Both the position numbers and the translations under genes were made by a program. Below the pieces are notes generated by a model. That model saw only the letters and a list, made by a program, of their open reading frames with translations, made no database searches and was not told where the DNA came from. This document shows positions 43,031-51,477 of a DNA stretch of 64,000 nt, piece by piece (within the stretch, counting starts at the first letter, position 1; every line of letters starts with the position of its first letter). Source of the stretch: CAYSLA01 sp964431685 (GTDB lineage: Bacteria > Armatimonadota > UBA5829); contig CAYSLA010000001.1 in assembly GCA_964431685.1 (NCBI GenBank), forward strand, positions 1-64,000, written 5' to 3'.

Positions 43031-43063
43031 AAGGGGCCGCGGCCAGGACTGACCACGACCCTT
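43031..43063 (-). terminator. Possible terminator hairpin after ppiC
   Basis: About 40 bases beyond the ppiC stop there is a GC-rich hairpin (arms beginning AAGGGTCG and ending GGCCCCTT on the minus strand, several G-U pairs and one bulge). Only a short ATT follows, so termination would be weak. The stem resembles the terminator at 42266-42299. Confidence 0.35.
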
Positions 43064-43104
43064 GTGCGTTTCGCATTTCCAGCGTTACTATCAGACCAGA
43101 TCAG

Positions 43105-44184
43105 CTACTCACCTGCTGGAGGAGCTGGTGCCGGCTCAGGCGCCGGCGGCGGAGCAGAATCACCACCCTCAGGAGGCGTGGTTGGCCGCGGGGCCGGAGC
43201 GGGAGCAGGCCTCGGCGCAGGCGGCTTCGGTTTGTTCGCCGGGTCGGAGATGACCCCAGTCAACCGGTTTTCCATCTTCGTATTGGCCAGAAGCTCGGAG
43301 AACCACCGTCCCCTCTCCTGCTGGACTTTCTGGTCCGTGATCATCTTCCTGAGTTCACGCCTGTCGGCGGTCGTGGCCGCACTCCCTGACTTCTCAACCT
43401 TTATGATGTGATAGCCATACGTGGTCTTGACGGGTTCCTTGGTAACTTCACCCGGCTTCATAGTGAAGGCGGCCTGTTCGAATTCGGGAACCATACGTCC
43501 TTTGGTAAACCATCCCAGGCTTCCGCCATTTGTCTTGCTTCCGGGATCATCAGAGTACTCGCTGGCAAGAGCTGCGAAATCCCCTCCGTCCGCCAGCTTC
43601 TTCGCTATGTCGTCGATCTTTGCCTTCGCGTCAGCCTCACGCTTAGCTTGATCCTTCTCAGCGTCAGAGAATCGAACCAGAATGTGCCGTGCATCGACCC
43701 ACTGTGCGTACTCTTCCCTTGTGATCCTCGTGTCCTTCATCAGCATCTTGCGGATTAGCACATTGCCTTTGATGATCCGATCAAAGACCATTCTCGGCAT
43801 CTTGTAGCGCACGAGCAGCTCATCGATGCTGGATGCACGCATGCGCGTGGCCGTTTCCAGAGCCTCTTCCTCGATTTCTTTGGGACTGGCCGTAACGCCA
43901 GCCTTCTTGGCTGCGACCTCGACCGCTTTGTTGGTCAGAAGATCCTGAAGTGCGTTGCCGGCCTGACTGTACCACAGGTAACTGAGAACCTCTCCTTTGG
44001 TGACGGTGGCACCGGGTGTGCTCCCTACTACCGTGCTGTCGGGCATCTTCCAGAACTTTCGCAGAGCCGCATCCTGATCAAAAGGCTTCTCATCCGGCGG
44101 AGTCGGAGCCTGACAGAAAGCGGCTGTCGTGGCCGTCAGGGCAATCACGACCACCAGTAAACATACATCAAGTCTAATTCGCAT
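43105..44184 (-). CDS. PpiC-type peptidyl-prolyl cis-trans isomerase (SurA/PrsA-like foldase)
   Basis: An exported protein of about 359 residues. It has a signal peptide (1-25), a helical SurA-like N-domain (about 50-150), and a parvulin rotamase domain (about 160-280). The rotamase domain contains RHILVRF, DDPGSKTNGGSLGWFTKGRMVPEFEQAAF and YGYHIIKVEK. A proline/alanine-rich tail follows. It probably helps fold exported proteins. ATG 44184 lies 10 bases after AAGGGG and leads directly into the signal peptide. Confidence 0.9.
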   Translation of the reverse strand: MRIRLDVCLLVVVIALTATTAAFCQAPTPPDEKPFDQDAALRKFWKMPDSTVVGSTPGATVTKGEVLSYLWYSQAGNALQDLLTNKAVEVAAKKAGVTASPKEIEEEALETATRMRASSIDELLVRYKMPRMVFDRIIKGNVLIRKMLMKDTRITREEYAQWVDARHILVRFSDAEKDQAKREADAKAKIDDIAKKLADGGDFAALASEYSDDPGSKTNGGSLGWFTKGRMVPEFEQAAFTMKPGEVTKEPVKTTYGYHIIKVEKSGSAATTADRRELRKMITDQKVQQERGRWFSELLANTKMENRLTGVISDPANKPKPPAPRPAPAPAPRPTTPPEGGDSAPPPAPEPAPAPPAGE

Positions 44185-44224
44185 ATACACGAACCCCTTT
44201 CCAGATTCTGAATCATCTTCATCA

Positions 44225-44254
44225 TACTACTACAAGCTGCACAACTTGGTCAAG
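44225..44254 (-). promoter_or_regulatory. Promoter for ppiC within a nested inverted repeat
   Basis: On the minus strand: TTGACC (44249-44254), 18-base spacer, TAGTAT (44225-44230). The region is embedded in nested inverted repeats: CTGCACAAC/GTTGTGCAG (44238-44246 and 44281-44289) with GGTCA/TGACC inside (44249-44253 and 44263-44267). These could be an operator or a hairpin. Confidence 0.5.
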
Positions 44255-44307
44255 GTCTGTATGACCACAGTCCTCTGACCGTTGTGCAGACAATCATACC
44301 CTGGATC

Positions 44308-45672
44308 TCAGAACAACATCACGATTGCAATATAGAAGCAGTTGTTAAGGGCGTGGCAGACCGCGCAGGGTACGATCGATCGGTTTGTTTCTCTGAGGTA
44401 CGCAAACACCATACCTAACAGAAGCAGCTGCAGGAAGGTCTGAGGCTGGGTGATCCGGTGCGCAAACGCGAATACCAGTGCAGACAGAAGTGACGCCCAC
44501 AAAAAACCGACTTTGCCGCGCAAACCCTTGAATAGCATTCCACGAAAGCAGATCTCTTCCACAATTGGCGCAACGACCACTATCGCAACAACAAGAACTC
44601 CTGCGGCCGTGCCCCCGTGTCTGATAATTGCGGCGACCGAGTCAAATCGGCTGGGAGGCTGGACACCAAGCAACGCAATGACCGCCGCCACAAGCCCTCC
44701 AGCAACCAGAGCCAAAGATAGCGCTGCCGCGTAAGAACTAATCCCAGTCCATACGTTCCTCCAAGTAGTGCATGCACTGTTCGGGCCCACTATCCGCACA
44801 ATTGCGCCGCGTCGTGAGAACCGTGCAAGAACTAGCATAGACGCAGTAAGCGCGATCAGCGGAACCGCCACTGCCGCTATGGCGTAGACTGCAGTGCTGA
44901 AGTGAAGCGAGAGCCACTTCATAAATGCAGATCCGGCGATCAGGACGGCCAGGTAGATGGTGAAGGCGCTGAGCAAAGCGTCATCCGACCGAAACGCGCG
45001 AAGCCCTCTCCGAAACACCTTGCGTATGGAGCGTCTGTGTCGCCAAAGAATGACAAACCCGCTGACCGTCAACGCTAATCCAACGACAACAACGGGCGCG
45101 ACTCGAAACGTGGCCAGAAGGGTCATCCGGTTCAGGCGTGCGGACTGCGCACGTGCTGCAACGATATCGCCCGAGTTCCTGTAGAGAGTCAGAAGCGCAA
45201 TCGGCTCCAGCGGGCCCAGATGATAGCTCCGAATCTCTTTAGCAAGTCTCGTGGCCTCTGATTGGCTGCGGGACTTGGCGATCAGTGCCCTCTGCCAAAG
45301 TGCCGCCTCGCGCGAGGTGAAACTATGCTTTGAAGTCGGGAAGAATAGCTCAGCAACAGGCTGATTGAGGAAGTAGTACTTAATGAGGCCGATTCTGCGG
45401 CGGGCGGCCGGGTCCGGTAACGCTTCACGATAGATGTTGACCGCTTCAATCGCTCTTCGTTTCGCGAATCGAGATGATCTTGGGGCATTTGTGAAGTACC
45501 TGACAGATGCGTCACCACGCGGGATAGCGTCGGCCTTACGCAGTTGACGAACAAACGTGCTGTCGTCAACTGATATGCCTGTCCGCAAGACCGCCAGAGC
45601 AGGAATTGCAGCCAGCAAAACCAACGCCCAAGTGCGTATTCGCCGGTCCCCCACCCTCTCAGCCCCCGGCAA
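44308..45672 (-). CDS. CPBP-family intramembrane glutamic endopeptidase
   Basis: A membrane protein of 454 residues. The C-terminal half holds the CPBP (Abi/CAAX-like) domain with the glutamate motif EEICFRGMLF, FAFAH and the late CHALNN site. The N-terminal half has one anchor helix and a helical, possibly TPR-like extracytoplasmic part before further helices. These proteases or their inactive relatives process membrane proteins. The TTG start directly follows the divIVA stop and has GAGGT 8 bases upstream. It is the last gene of the yggS-sepF-proC-divIVA operon. Confidence 0.87.
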   Translation of the reverse strand: MPGAERVGDRRIRTWALVLLAAIPALAVLRTGISVDDSTFVRQLRKADAIPRGDASVRYFTNAPRSSRFAKRRAIEAVNIYREALPDPAARRRIGLIKYYFLNQPVAELFFPTSKHSFTSREAALWQRALIAKSRSQSEATRLAKEIRSYHLGPLEPIALLTLYRNSGDIVAARAQSARLNRMTLLATFRVAPVVVVGLALTVSGFVILWRHRRSIRKVFRRGLRAFRSDDALLSAFTIYLAVLIAGSAFMKWLSLHFSTAVYAIAAVAVPLIALTASMLVLARFSRRGAIVRIVGPNSACTTWRNVWTGISSYAAALSLALVAGGLVAAVIALLGVQPPSRFDSVAAIIRHGGTAAGVLVVAIVVVAPIVEEICFRGMLFKGLRGKVGFLWASLLSALVFAFAHRITQPQTFLQLLLLGMVFAYLRETNRSIVPCAVCHALNNCFYIAIVMLF

Positions 45673-46146
45673 CTAGGCGACCTCAATCCTGGTCTGTTCG
45701 TCTTCTTCTCGTTCCTTGAGCATTTCAAGGTTGCTGGTGAGCAGCGCGCGAAACTCGGCCACAAAGCGTTCCTTGGCGGTGCGAGTGAGATCGAGCTCCG
45801 AACGAAGTTTCTCTATTTCCTTTTGCGCATCGACCATCATCTGAACGCGAGCCTGCTCCGCCTCACGCAGTGTCAGATCAGCCTGTTCCCGTGCGTTCGC
45901 CTTCACCTCGTCAGCCGTCTGTTGCGCAATGACCAGCGTGTCGCTAAGTCGTCCTTCAATCTGACGAACACGATCCACGTCTTCCTGGAGCCGTGCAATT
46001 GTCTGTTGGAGCTCCCTCTTTTCGCGCAAAGCATCTTCAAGAGCGACTAGTACGGATTTTACGAACTCGTCCACCTGGCTCTTCCTGTAGCCATGTAAGG
46101 CTGACTTGAACTGCGTGTGCACTATATCAATGGGTGTCAATGCCAT
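45673..46146 (-). CDS. divIVA: DivIVA-family cell-division/polarity protein
   Basis: A protein of 157 residues. The conserved N-terminal membrane-binding motif is LTPIDIVHTQFKSALHGYRKSQVDEFV. A long coiled coil (about 30-150) rich in Glu, Arg, Leu and Gln follows. DivIVA marks curved membranes at poles and septa and recruits other proteins. It lies in the yggS-sepF-proC-divIVA order typical of Gram-positive bacteria and relatives. Confidence 0.93.
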   Translation of the reverse strand: MALTPIDIVHTQFKSALHGYRKSQVDEFVKSVLVALEDALREKRELQQTIARLQEDVDRVRQIEGRLSDTLVIAQQTADEVKANAREQADLTLREAEQARVQMMVDAQKEIEKLRSELDLTRTAKERFVAEFRALLTSNLEMLKEREEDEQTRIEVA

Positions 46147-46178
46147 AGCCTATATCCCTCCGTAATCTAGTGGATCGA

Positions 46179-46988
46179 CTAGCCAAGCTCCTCGGCGCGC
46201 TTCACTGCGGACGCGACTGCTCGCATAACCGCGGCTCGCACTCCGCCCTTCTCCAGCGACGCAAGTCCGGCAATCGTCGTGCCGCCAGGGCTGGTGACCT
46301 GATCCTTCAGTTGCGCCGGGTGTTTCCCTGAGTCAATGACCAGACGTGCTGAGCCGGCCACCGTCTGCGCAGCCAAAGCAAGAGCCAGATCGCGTGGGAG
46401 ACCAGCGGCCACTCCCGCGTCAGACATCGCCTCGACGATCAAGAACACGTATGCCGGGCCGCTGCCGCTGAGACCCGTGACAGCGTTAAGCAATCGCTCA
46501 GGAACCTCGACTGCGATCCCAACCGCTTCAAAAATCGCCGACGCTCTGGCGACATGTTTATCGCTCGCGCCCGGCCCCCTGCTAAAGCCAATCGCCCCGG
46601 CTCCTATCTGGACCGGAGTATTTGGCATTGCTCGAACAACTGCGGTTCCCGGCCTCAGTGCCGAAGATATCTTTGCTATGCTGACTCCCGCGGCAATACT
46701 GACGACAACAGTATCCTCGTCGACGGCGTCCTTGATGTCCCTGGCAACAGCATCGACTATCGCCGGTTTCACTGCCAGAAGTACCACTGAGGCGGACGCC
46801 ACTGCCTGTGCGTTGGTCTCGCAGAAGCTAACGCCCAGTTCCGCGGAGACCGCGCGCCCTTTTGCCGCGTCGGAATCGGACAAGACGATGCTGTCTTTGT
46901 CGTACACGCCAACGGCTAGGACTCCACGCACAAACGCGGTTCCCATCGCACCAGCTCCGATAATCGCAAGACTGCCCGATCTATCCAT
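46179..46988 (-). CDS. proC: Pyrroline-5-carboxylate reductase
   Basis: A cytoplasmic NAD(P)H enzyme of 269 residues for the last step of proline synthesis. It shows GAGAMGTAFVRG, LAVKPAIVDAV, RAMPNTPVQIGAGA and the C-terminal GLSGSGPAYVFLIVEAMSDAGV and VTSPGGTTIAGL motifs. Its Shine-Dalgarno (AGGGG) is part of AACAGGGG, which can pair with CCCTGTT at the foot of the hairpin just upstream (47012-47043). Translation may therefore depend on RNA folding. Confidence 0.96.
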   Translation of the reverse strand: MDRSGSLAIIGAGAMGTAFVRGVLAVGVYDKDSIVLSDSDAAKGRAVSAELGVSFCETNAQAVASASVVLLAVKPAIVDAVARDIKDAVDEDTVVVSIAAGVSIAKISSALRPGTAVVRAMPNTPVQIGAGAIGFSRGPGASDKHVARASAIFEAVGIAVEVPERLLNAVTGLSGSGPAYVFLIVEAMSDAGVAAGLPRDLALALAAQTVAGSARLVIDSGKHPAQLKDQVTSPGGTTIAGLASLEKGGVRAAVMRAVASAVKRAEELG

Positions 46989-47011
46989 CCGAAGCTAACC
47001 CCTGTTGACGA

Positions 47012-47043
47012 ACAGGGACAGAGGAACGCTCCTCTGTCCCTGT
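47012..47043 (-). repeat. Perfect 14-base inverted repeat between sepF and proC
   Basis: The arms ACAGGGACAGAGGA (47012-47025) and TCCTCTGTCCCTGT (47030-47043) are perfectly complementary with a 4-base loop. The repeat begins one base after the sepF stop codon. There is no T-run, so it is not a standard terminator. It may be a REP-like palindrome or a regulatory hairpin. Its 3' arm on the mRNA can also pair with the proC ribosome-binding region. Confidence 0.75.
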
Positions 47044-47044
47044 C

Positions 47045-47527
47045 CTAGTTGTCTCTGAAAGTCCCTTGAGTCCGCCGACCGCCTGTCGATTCCTCAACGC
47101 TTATGGTGTAGTTCGCAGGCGTAAACAGATAGACCTTGTCTCCAACCTTCTCAACGAATCCGTCCATGGCATAGATGATGCCATTCAGGAAGTCGATGAT
47201 CCTCGTGGATATTTCCGGCGAAGCGTTTTCAAGGTTTACTATCTGTTGATCGCCGTTCTTCAGTCCGTCTGCAGCCTGTTTCGCGTGCTCAAAGCTCGTA
47301 ACAGACATCCATACTGACACTCTATTAGGCTTAGCTGAGTGCAACCGGACGGTACCCGCGTACTCGTACTGATCGTCATCATACGCGATTCCGATGCCCA
47401 GCTTTTCCTTCAGCCACGACCAGCCGCCTGTTGGCTGATCGTCATAATCCTCGGTTGGCGCAGTTCTCACGTCAACAACCCTCCCCTGTCGGTCGTTGCC
47501 AGCCTGGGTTGGATGTTGGGCGTCCAT
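47045..47527 (-). CDS. sepF: Cell-division protein SepF
   Basis: A protein of 160 residues with a variable, acidic N-terminus that includes a short amphipathic stretch (WSWLKEKLGIG). The conserved SepF domain (about 75-150) contains IVNLENASPEISTRIIDFLNGIIYAMDG and VYLFTPANYTI. SepF links FtsZ filaments to the membrane during septum formation. It occurs in Gram-positives, cyanobacteria and related lineages. It starts 24 bases after the yggS stop. Confidence 0.94.
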   Translation of the reverse strand: MDAQHPTQAGNDRQGRVVDVRTAPTEDYDDQPTGGWSWLKEKLGIGIAYDDDQYEYAGTVRLHSAKPNRVSVWMSVTSFEHAKQAADGLKNGDQQIVNLENASPEISTRIIDFLNGIIYAMDGFVEKVGDKVYLFTPANYTISVEESTGGRRTQGTFRDN

Positions 47528-47551
47528 TCCTAATCCGCGACTGAACCTCGT

Positions 47552-48229
47552 TCAGTTGGTCCGTGGGCCAAATATGGCCGTTCCGATCCGAACCATATTC
47601 GAGCCCTCCTCGATAGCAGTCTCGAAGTCTCCGGTCATACCCATGGAAAGCCACAATCGCTGCTCTGAAGGCAACTTGTCCCAGAGACTCTTCAATGAGC
47701 GAAAAGCCTTCCGCACATCGCTTTCGTTCTCCGTGAACGGCGCCATTCCCATGTAACCGCAGACCTTCACGCCGGGCAGACCGGACAGACACGCTGCCAA
47801 ATCCTCCGCGGCGTCCAAGTCGACACCCGACTTGCTGATCTCCTCCGATATTCTCGCCTCGATGAGCAGTTCAACGCATTTGCCGCTCGAACTAGCACGC
47901 TTTGATATCTCGCGCCCTAGCTCCACGGAGTCCACGCTCTGAATCACATCGAATACTCTGAGAGCAGAACTCACCTTATTGCGCTGCAGGTGACCTATCA
48001 TATGCCACCTTACACCGTCAGCAACCTCAGCATACTTGGCCGCGCTCTCCTGGACATAGTTCTCGCCAATATCGCTGACACCGCACCTAATGGCCTCGTT
48101 GATCTCGGCCACACAGCGCGTCTTTGTCACTGCGATGAGCCTCACATCGTCGCCCCGGCGGCCCGCCTTCTCGGCTGCTCTCGCTATCTTGTCTCTAACC
48201 ATCGCCAGGTTTTCGGCAATGCCACTCAT
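47552..48229 (-). CDS. YggS-type pyridoxal phosphate homeostasis protein
   Basis: A PLP-binding protein of 225 residues with an alanine-racemase-like barrel. The PLP lysine is in RLIAVTKTR. Other family motifs are IGENYVQE, WHMIGHLQRNKV, ARISEEISKSGV and LSMGMTGDFETAIEEGSNMVRIGTAIFG-type end motifs (split here by minor changes). It keeps free PLP in balance. It is the first gene of the division operon. Confidence 0.94.
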   Translation of the reverse strand: MSGIAENLAMVRDKIARAAEKAGRRGDDVRLIAVTKTRCVAEINEAIRCGVSDIGENYVQESAAKYAEVADGVRWHMIGHLQRNKVSSALRVFDVIQSVDSVELGREISKRASSSGKCVELLIEARISEEISKSGVDLDAAEDLAACLSGLPGVKVCGYMGMAPFTENESDVRKAFRSLKSLWDKLPSEQRLWLSMGMTGDFETAIEEGSNMVRIGTAIFGPRTN

Positions 48230-48255
48230 CTCGTCTATTTCCTCAGTTGCACATT

Positions 48256-48284
48256 ATGCTAGCAAAATCCTCCCCAAATTTCAA
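48256..48284 (-). promoter_or_regulatory. Probable promoter for the yggS-sepF-proC-divIVA operon
   Basis: On the minus strand: TTGAAA (48279-48284), 17-base spacer, TAGCAT (48256-48261). It gives a short leader of about 20 bases before ATG 48229. Confidence 0.5.
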
Positions 48285-48374
48285 CAAATTATGATATCAT
48301 AGTCCTCCTGGACGAGAACACGGGTGTCCAGGCTGGATGAGAATCATCTATTCGGAGCGGTTGGTGAGGTGACT

Positions 48375-49136
48375 ATGGACAGGATACTGGCTTTTGGGTG
48401 CCACCCGGACGACGTTGAATTTGAGGTGGCCGGAACTCTTGCATTGCTTGCAGAGAGGGGATACGAGATACACATTGCGACAATGGCAGGAGGAGAGGTT
48501 GGCCATCCTACACTCTCTCCCCAAGCGATAAGGGCCATACGCACCCGCGAAGCAGCGGAGGCGGCCGCGGTAGTGGGCGGCACATACCACTATGCCGGCG
48601 GGTATGACGTCGAGATAGAGTATAACCATCTGTACAGGCAAATGGCGACACGTGTTGTTAGAGAGGTAGACCCGCTCATCGTGTTTACAAATCCTCCGAT
48701 GGACTATATGATCGACCACGAGGAAACCTCACGATTGGTTCGAAACGCGGCTTACGTAGCATCGGTCCCGAACGTTGACTGCGGCGTGCCGACTACTCCA
48801 ACCAAACGCATTCCGCATCTATACTACTGGAACGCAAGCGGGCAGAAAGACATCTTCGGCCGGCCGCTGCCGATAAACCGCATCGTGGACATCACGTCGG
48901 TAATTGACACAAAGCAGAGGATGCTCGAGTGTCACAAGTCACAGAGCGAGTGGCTGGCGTACCACAACGAATGGTCATACGTTGACATAATGAAGCAGAA
49001 CGGCTCGAGGCAGGGAGCACTCACTGGCGTGACGTACGCAGAGGGTTTTGTTCAGCACCTCGGAAACAACTACCCCCAAGACAATATTCTCAAATCGATC
49101 CTGGGAGACGTCTGCGTCGAGACCGAGACCGGATAG
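48375..49136 (+). CDS. PIG-L/LmbE-family deacetylase
   Basis: A zinc-dependent N-deacetylase-type protein of 253 residues. The metal motif HPDD is in FGCHPDDVEFEVAGTLALL, and a further histidine is in YMIDHEET. The family removes acetyl groups from GlcNAc-type sugars in glycolipid, mycothiol/bacillithiol or glycan metabolism; the substrate here is unknown. ATG 48375 has GAGGTG 5 bases upstream, which excludes an upstream extension of 17 codons. It is convergent with an aldolase-like gene. Confidence 0.87.
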   Translation: MDRILAFGCHPDDVEFEVAGTLALLAERGYEIHIATMAGGEVGHPTLSPQAIRAIRTREAAEAAAVVGGTYHYAGGYDVEIEYNHLYRQMATRVVREVDPLIVFTNPPMDYMIDHEETSRLVRNAAYVASVPNVDCGVPTTPTKRIPHLYYWNASGQKDIFGRPLPINRIVDITSVIDTKQRMLECHKSQSEWLAYHNEWSYVDIMKQNGSRQGALTGVTYAEGFVQHLGNNYPQDNILKSILGDVCVETETG

Positions 49137-49160
49137 AGTCGGTAGGATGGCCGATTCGGT

Positions 49161-50054
49161 CTATGCTTTGCCTGCGCTCTGGTAGACTATGAGGCGCCGC
49201 ATCACCTCTTCCTTCACCCGGTTCTTGGCCACCTCAAGGATATCCGCGGACTTGTGCGAACCTACGAGCTCCTGGAAGTTGGGCTTGACGCCGATGGAGC
49301 GCGCTGACTCGCACAAGCTGTCCAGAAACAGTTTCTTCATTACGGACCCAACGTTGAATTTCGACACACCAGACTCGATAGCCCGAGCCACGTCCGAATC
49401 GGGAAACCCTGTTCCACCGTGGATCACCAGCGGCACGGGAACTGCCTGGTGGATGCGAGCAAGCAACTCAAAATCCGTGCCAGACTCCCCGTCTGTCTTA
49501 ATGTGCTCGTTGCCGACTGCGATCGACAGTGCGCAGACGCCGGTCTCCGCGACGAACCACGCCGCCTCGTCCGGATCAGTCATTCGTGAAGCAGCCTGCT
49601 CCGACATAATCCCTGACGCGTCCGGCAAGGGGTCGCTCTCACCTTCCACGTCTGCTCCCACTGCAGAAGCAGCCTTTACGACTCGCTTTGTCCAAGCTAT
49701 ATTCTCGTCAATGGGCATATGAGAGGTGTCCAGCATCACTGCGTTGAAGCCAGACCGAAGTCCTTGTTCGATGTGATCAAACAGCAGGACTTCGTTGAGG
49801 AGATACGCGACTGGTACTCTGGCTGTCTCAGCAACAACTCTGCCCATAGCCGCAAGAGCACGTAGACCGCCACTTCCATACCACTCCTGGTTCATCATCA
49901 CTCCGCCAAACCCCAGAATGACTGGCGACCTGGTCTCCTCGGCAGCCTCTTTGACGGCCTCGATCGAGTAGATATCCCACGCCTCGAAGTACCCAACGGC
50001 GTAGTCGCGTTTCGTCGCGTCCGCCAGCAGTTCACGCATCGGCACAATCGGCAT
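49161..50054 (-). CDS. Class II aldolase-like protein with altered HLDH site
   Basis: A protein of 297 residues with the fructose-bisphosphate/ketose-bisphosphate aldolase class II fold: GFNAVMLDTSHMPIDENI, TGVCALSIAVGNEH, LVIHGGTGFPD and the phosphate-binding SKFNVG motif. His184 and His212 are where the family has zinc ligands. The LHLDH motif with the catalytic Asp and the third zinc ligand reads YLLNE (84-88). Activity may be changed or lost. It starts at ATG 50054 after GGAGAAG. It lies after pfkB and is probably co-transcribed, pointing to a sugar-phosphate route. Confidence 0.82.
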   Translation of the reverse strand: MPIVPMRELLADATKRDYAVGYFEAWDIYSIEAVKEAAEETRSPVILGFGGVMMNQEWYGSGGLRALAAMGRVVAETARVPVAYLLNEVLLFDHIEQGLRSGFNAVMLDTSHMPIDENIAWTKRVVKAASAVGADVEGESDPLPDASGIMSEQAASRMTDPDEAAWFVAETGVCALSIAVGNEHIKTDGESGTDFELLARIHQAVPVPLVIHGGTGFPDSDVARAIESGVSKFNVGSVMKKLFLDSLCESARSIGVKPNFQELVGSHKSADILEVAKNRVKEEVMRRLIVYQSAGKA

Positions 50055-50174
50055 TAACTTCTCCTGTTTCAGAAAGGGTGGTGTATCGGGATTTGACGGT
50101 TGAACTGATGTCTTTGGAGGTGTCCACCAAGGTAGACTACAACTCGGCAATCCCGACACGAAACTGCATGAATA

Positions 50175-50218
50175 GTTTCGGGATATCCGCTCCGCAGGCT
50201 TCGCTCATATCCCGAAAC
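50175..50218. repeat. Inverted repeat between pfkB and the aldolase-like gene
   Basis: Perfect 12-base arms GTTTCGGGATAT (50175-50186) and ATATCCCGAAAC (50207-50218) flank a GC-rich 20-base centre. A smaller CGAAACT/AGTTTCG repeat overlaps its left side. It has no T-run on either side. It could be a REP-like palindrome or processing site in the pfkB-aldolase transcript. Confidence 0.65.
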
Positions 50219-50242
50219 ACCTGCACGTCCGCGTTCTCAGAC

Positions 50243-51202
50243 CTATTTCAACGTCTCCGCGCTGTTCATAAACGCTACCGTCTCGTCCCAGCTTCGAAGA
50301 CCTGCGGTGGTGCCGATTGCCTGACAACAGAGTGCGCCCATCGCGCTACCGAGCCTGGCACATTGCTCCAAGTCCATTCCTTTGGTGACACCTGCAAGGA
50401 ATCCAGCGATCCAGGAGTCCCCTGCTCCGCTGGTGTCGATGACGTTGGTCTTGAACGCCGGAATGTGCTTTTCGAAATCAGCGCTCAGCACATAACTTCC
50501 TTCAGCGCCCATCTTCAGCCCAACAGTGCCGACCCCCTGATCCCGAAGAAACGCAGCCACGTCGTGCGGCTCAGTCTGACTGGTCATCAGACGTGCCTCG
50601 TCGATAGAGGGAAGGAAGTAGTCCATATGGGGGAAAGCGTTCTTCAACGTGCCAAACGCGTCAATCTCGCCGTTATACACCGTGTCCAGACACGTTGCCA
50701 CACCCATTGCTCTGGCTTGTTTGAGTATTTCCGCAGTGGGTTCTCCGTCGATACCTGGCAGAATAAACGTGCCTCCTATGTGAAGCACCCGGCTCTGCTT
50801 AACGAGGTCGAAATCGACATCATCAATTGTAAGAGCACCGTTGGCTCCGATATAGTGGAAGAAAGCTCGTTCTCCATCCGGAGCGATCATCACAAACGTA
50901 AATGAGGTGCCGGCGCTTGCGTCTCGCTTCATCCCGCGAACATCGATGTTTTCACTAGAAAGATTCTTCAGGACAAAGTCACCAAAGCCATCGCTGCCAA
51001 CCTTTCCCATGCCGCCCACACGGAAGCCGAGCCGGGCAAGCCCTATCCCCGTATTGCTGGCGCAGCCGCCAGTGTGAAGCTCCAACTGATCGATCAGCTC
51101 CAACTGCCGCCAATCGGGTATACGCTTGATCGGCTTGGCCAGAGCATCAGCCACAAATATGCCCAAACACATCACGTCAAAGGTCTTGTTTTCGTTTTGC
51201 AC
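50243..51202 (-). CDS. PfkB-family carbohydrate kinase
   Basis: A ribokinase-fold sugar kinase of 319 residues. Typical signatures are GGCASNTGIGLARLG near residue 45 and the C-terminal DTSGAGDSWIAGFLAG with the catalytic aspartate. The sugar is not predictable from sequence alone. GAGGAGG precedes GTG 51202. It is followed by the aldolase-like gene on the same strand, so a kinase-aldolase pair acting on a sugar phosphate is likely. Confidence 0.9.
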   Translation of the reverse strand: MQNENKTFDVMCLGIFVADALAKPIKRIPDWRQLELIDQLELHTGGCASNTGIGLARLGFRVGGMGKVGSDGFGDFVLKNLSSENIDVRGMKRDASAGTSFTFVMIAPDGERAFFHYIGANGALTIDDVDFDLVKQSRVLHIGGTFILPGIDGEPTAEILKQARAMGVATCLDTVYNGEIDAFGTLKNAFPHMDYFLPSIDEARLMTSQTEPHDVAAFLRDQGVGTVGLKMGAEGSYVLSADFEKHIPAFKTNVIDTSGAGDSWIAGFLAGVTKGMDLEQCARLGSAMGALCCQAIGTTAGLRSWDETVAFMNSAETLK

Positions 51203-51235
51203 ACCAGCCTCCTCACAACAAATCTGTTGTTCACT

Positions 51236-51265
51236 AGTATAGCTAACAACCCGCTAACTTGTCGA
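51236..51265 (-). promoter_or_regulatory. Promoter for the pfkB-aldolase unit
   Basis: On the minus strand: TCGACA (51260-51265), 18-base spacer, TATACT (51236-51241), about 30 bases before GTG 51202. Confidence 0.55.
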
Positions 51266-51383
51266 TTCCACTTGGTCGGCAAATATCATATTGAGGAAGC
51301 CGGTGGTTTTTGGGAATCGGCGATGGTCCAACAAAGAAGCGTTAATCCGGAAAAAGACATGACTTCGTATGGGGTGGATTCTG

Positions 51384-51458
51384 TGGTGGGCGGTATTGGA
51401 TTTGAACCAATGGCCTCTTCGGTGTCAACGAAGCGATCTCCCCCTGATCTAACCGCCC
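51384..51458 (-). tRNA. tRNA-Val (anticodon GAC)
   Basis: A full cloverleaf of 75 nt on the minus strand. The acceptor arms GGGCGGT and ACCGCCC are followed by A and an encoded CCA. The D-arm is GATC/GATC, and the anticodon arm CTTCG/CGAAG has loop TTGACAC (anticodon GAC). The T-arm ATTGG/CCAAT has loop TTCAAAT. All stems pair perfectly. It lies after hemW and has its own promoter (51478-51506). Confidence 0.96.
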
Positions 51459-51477
51459 ACGAGGCAACGCACGACAA

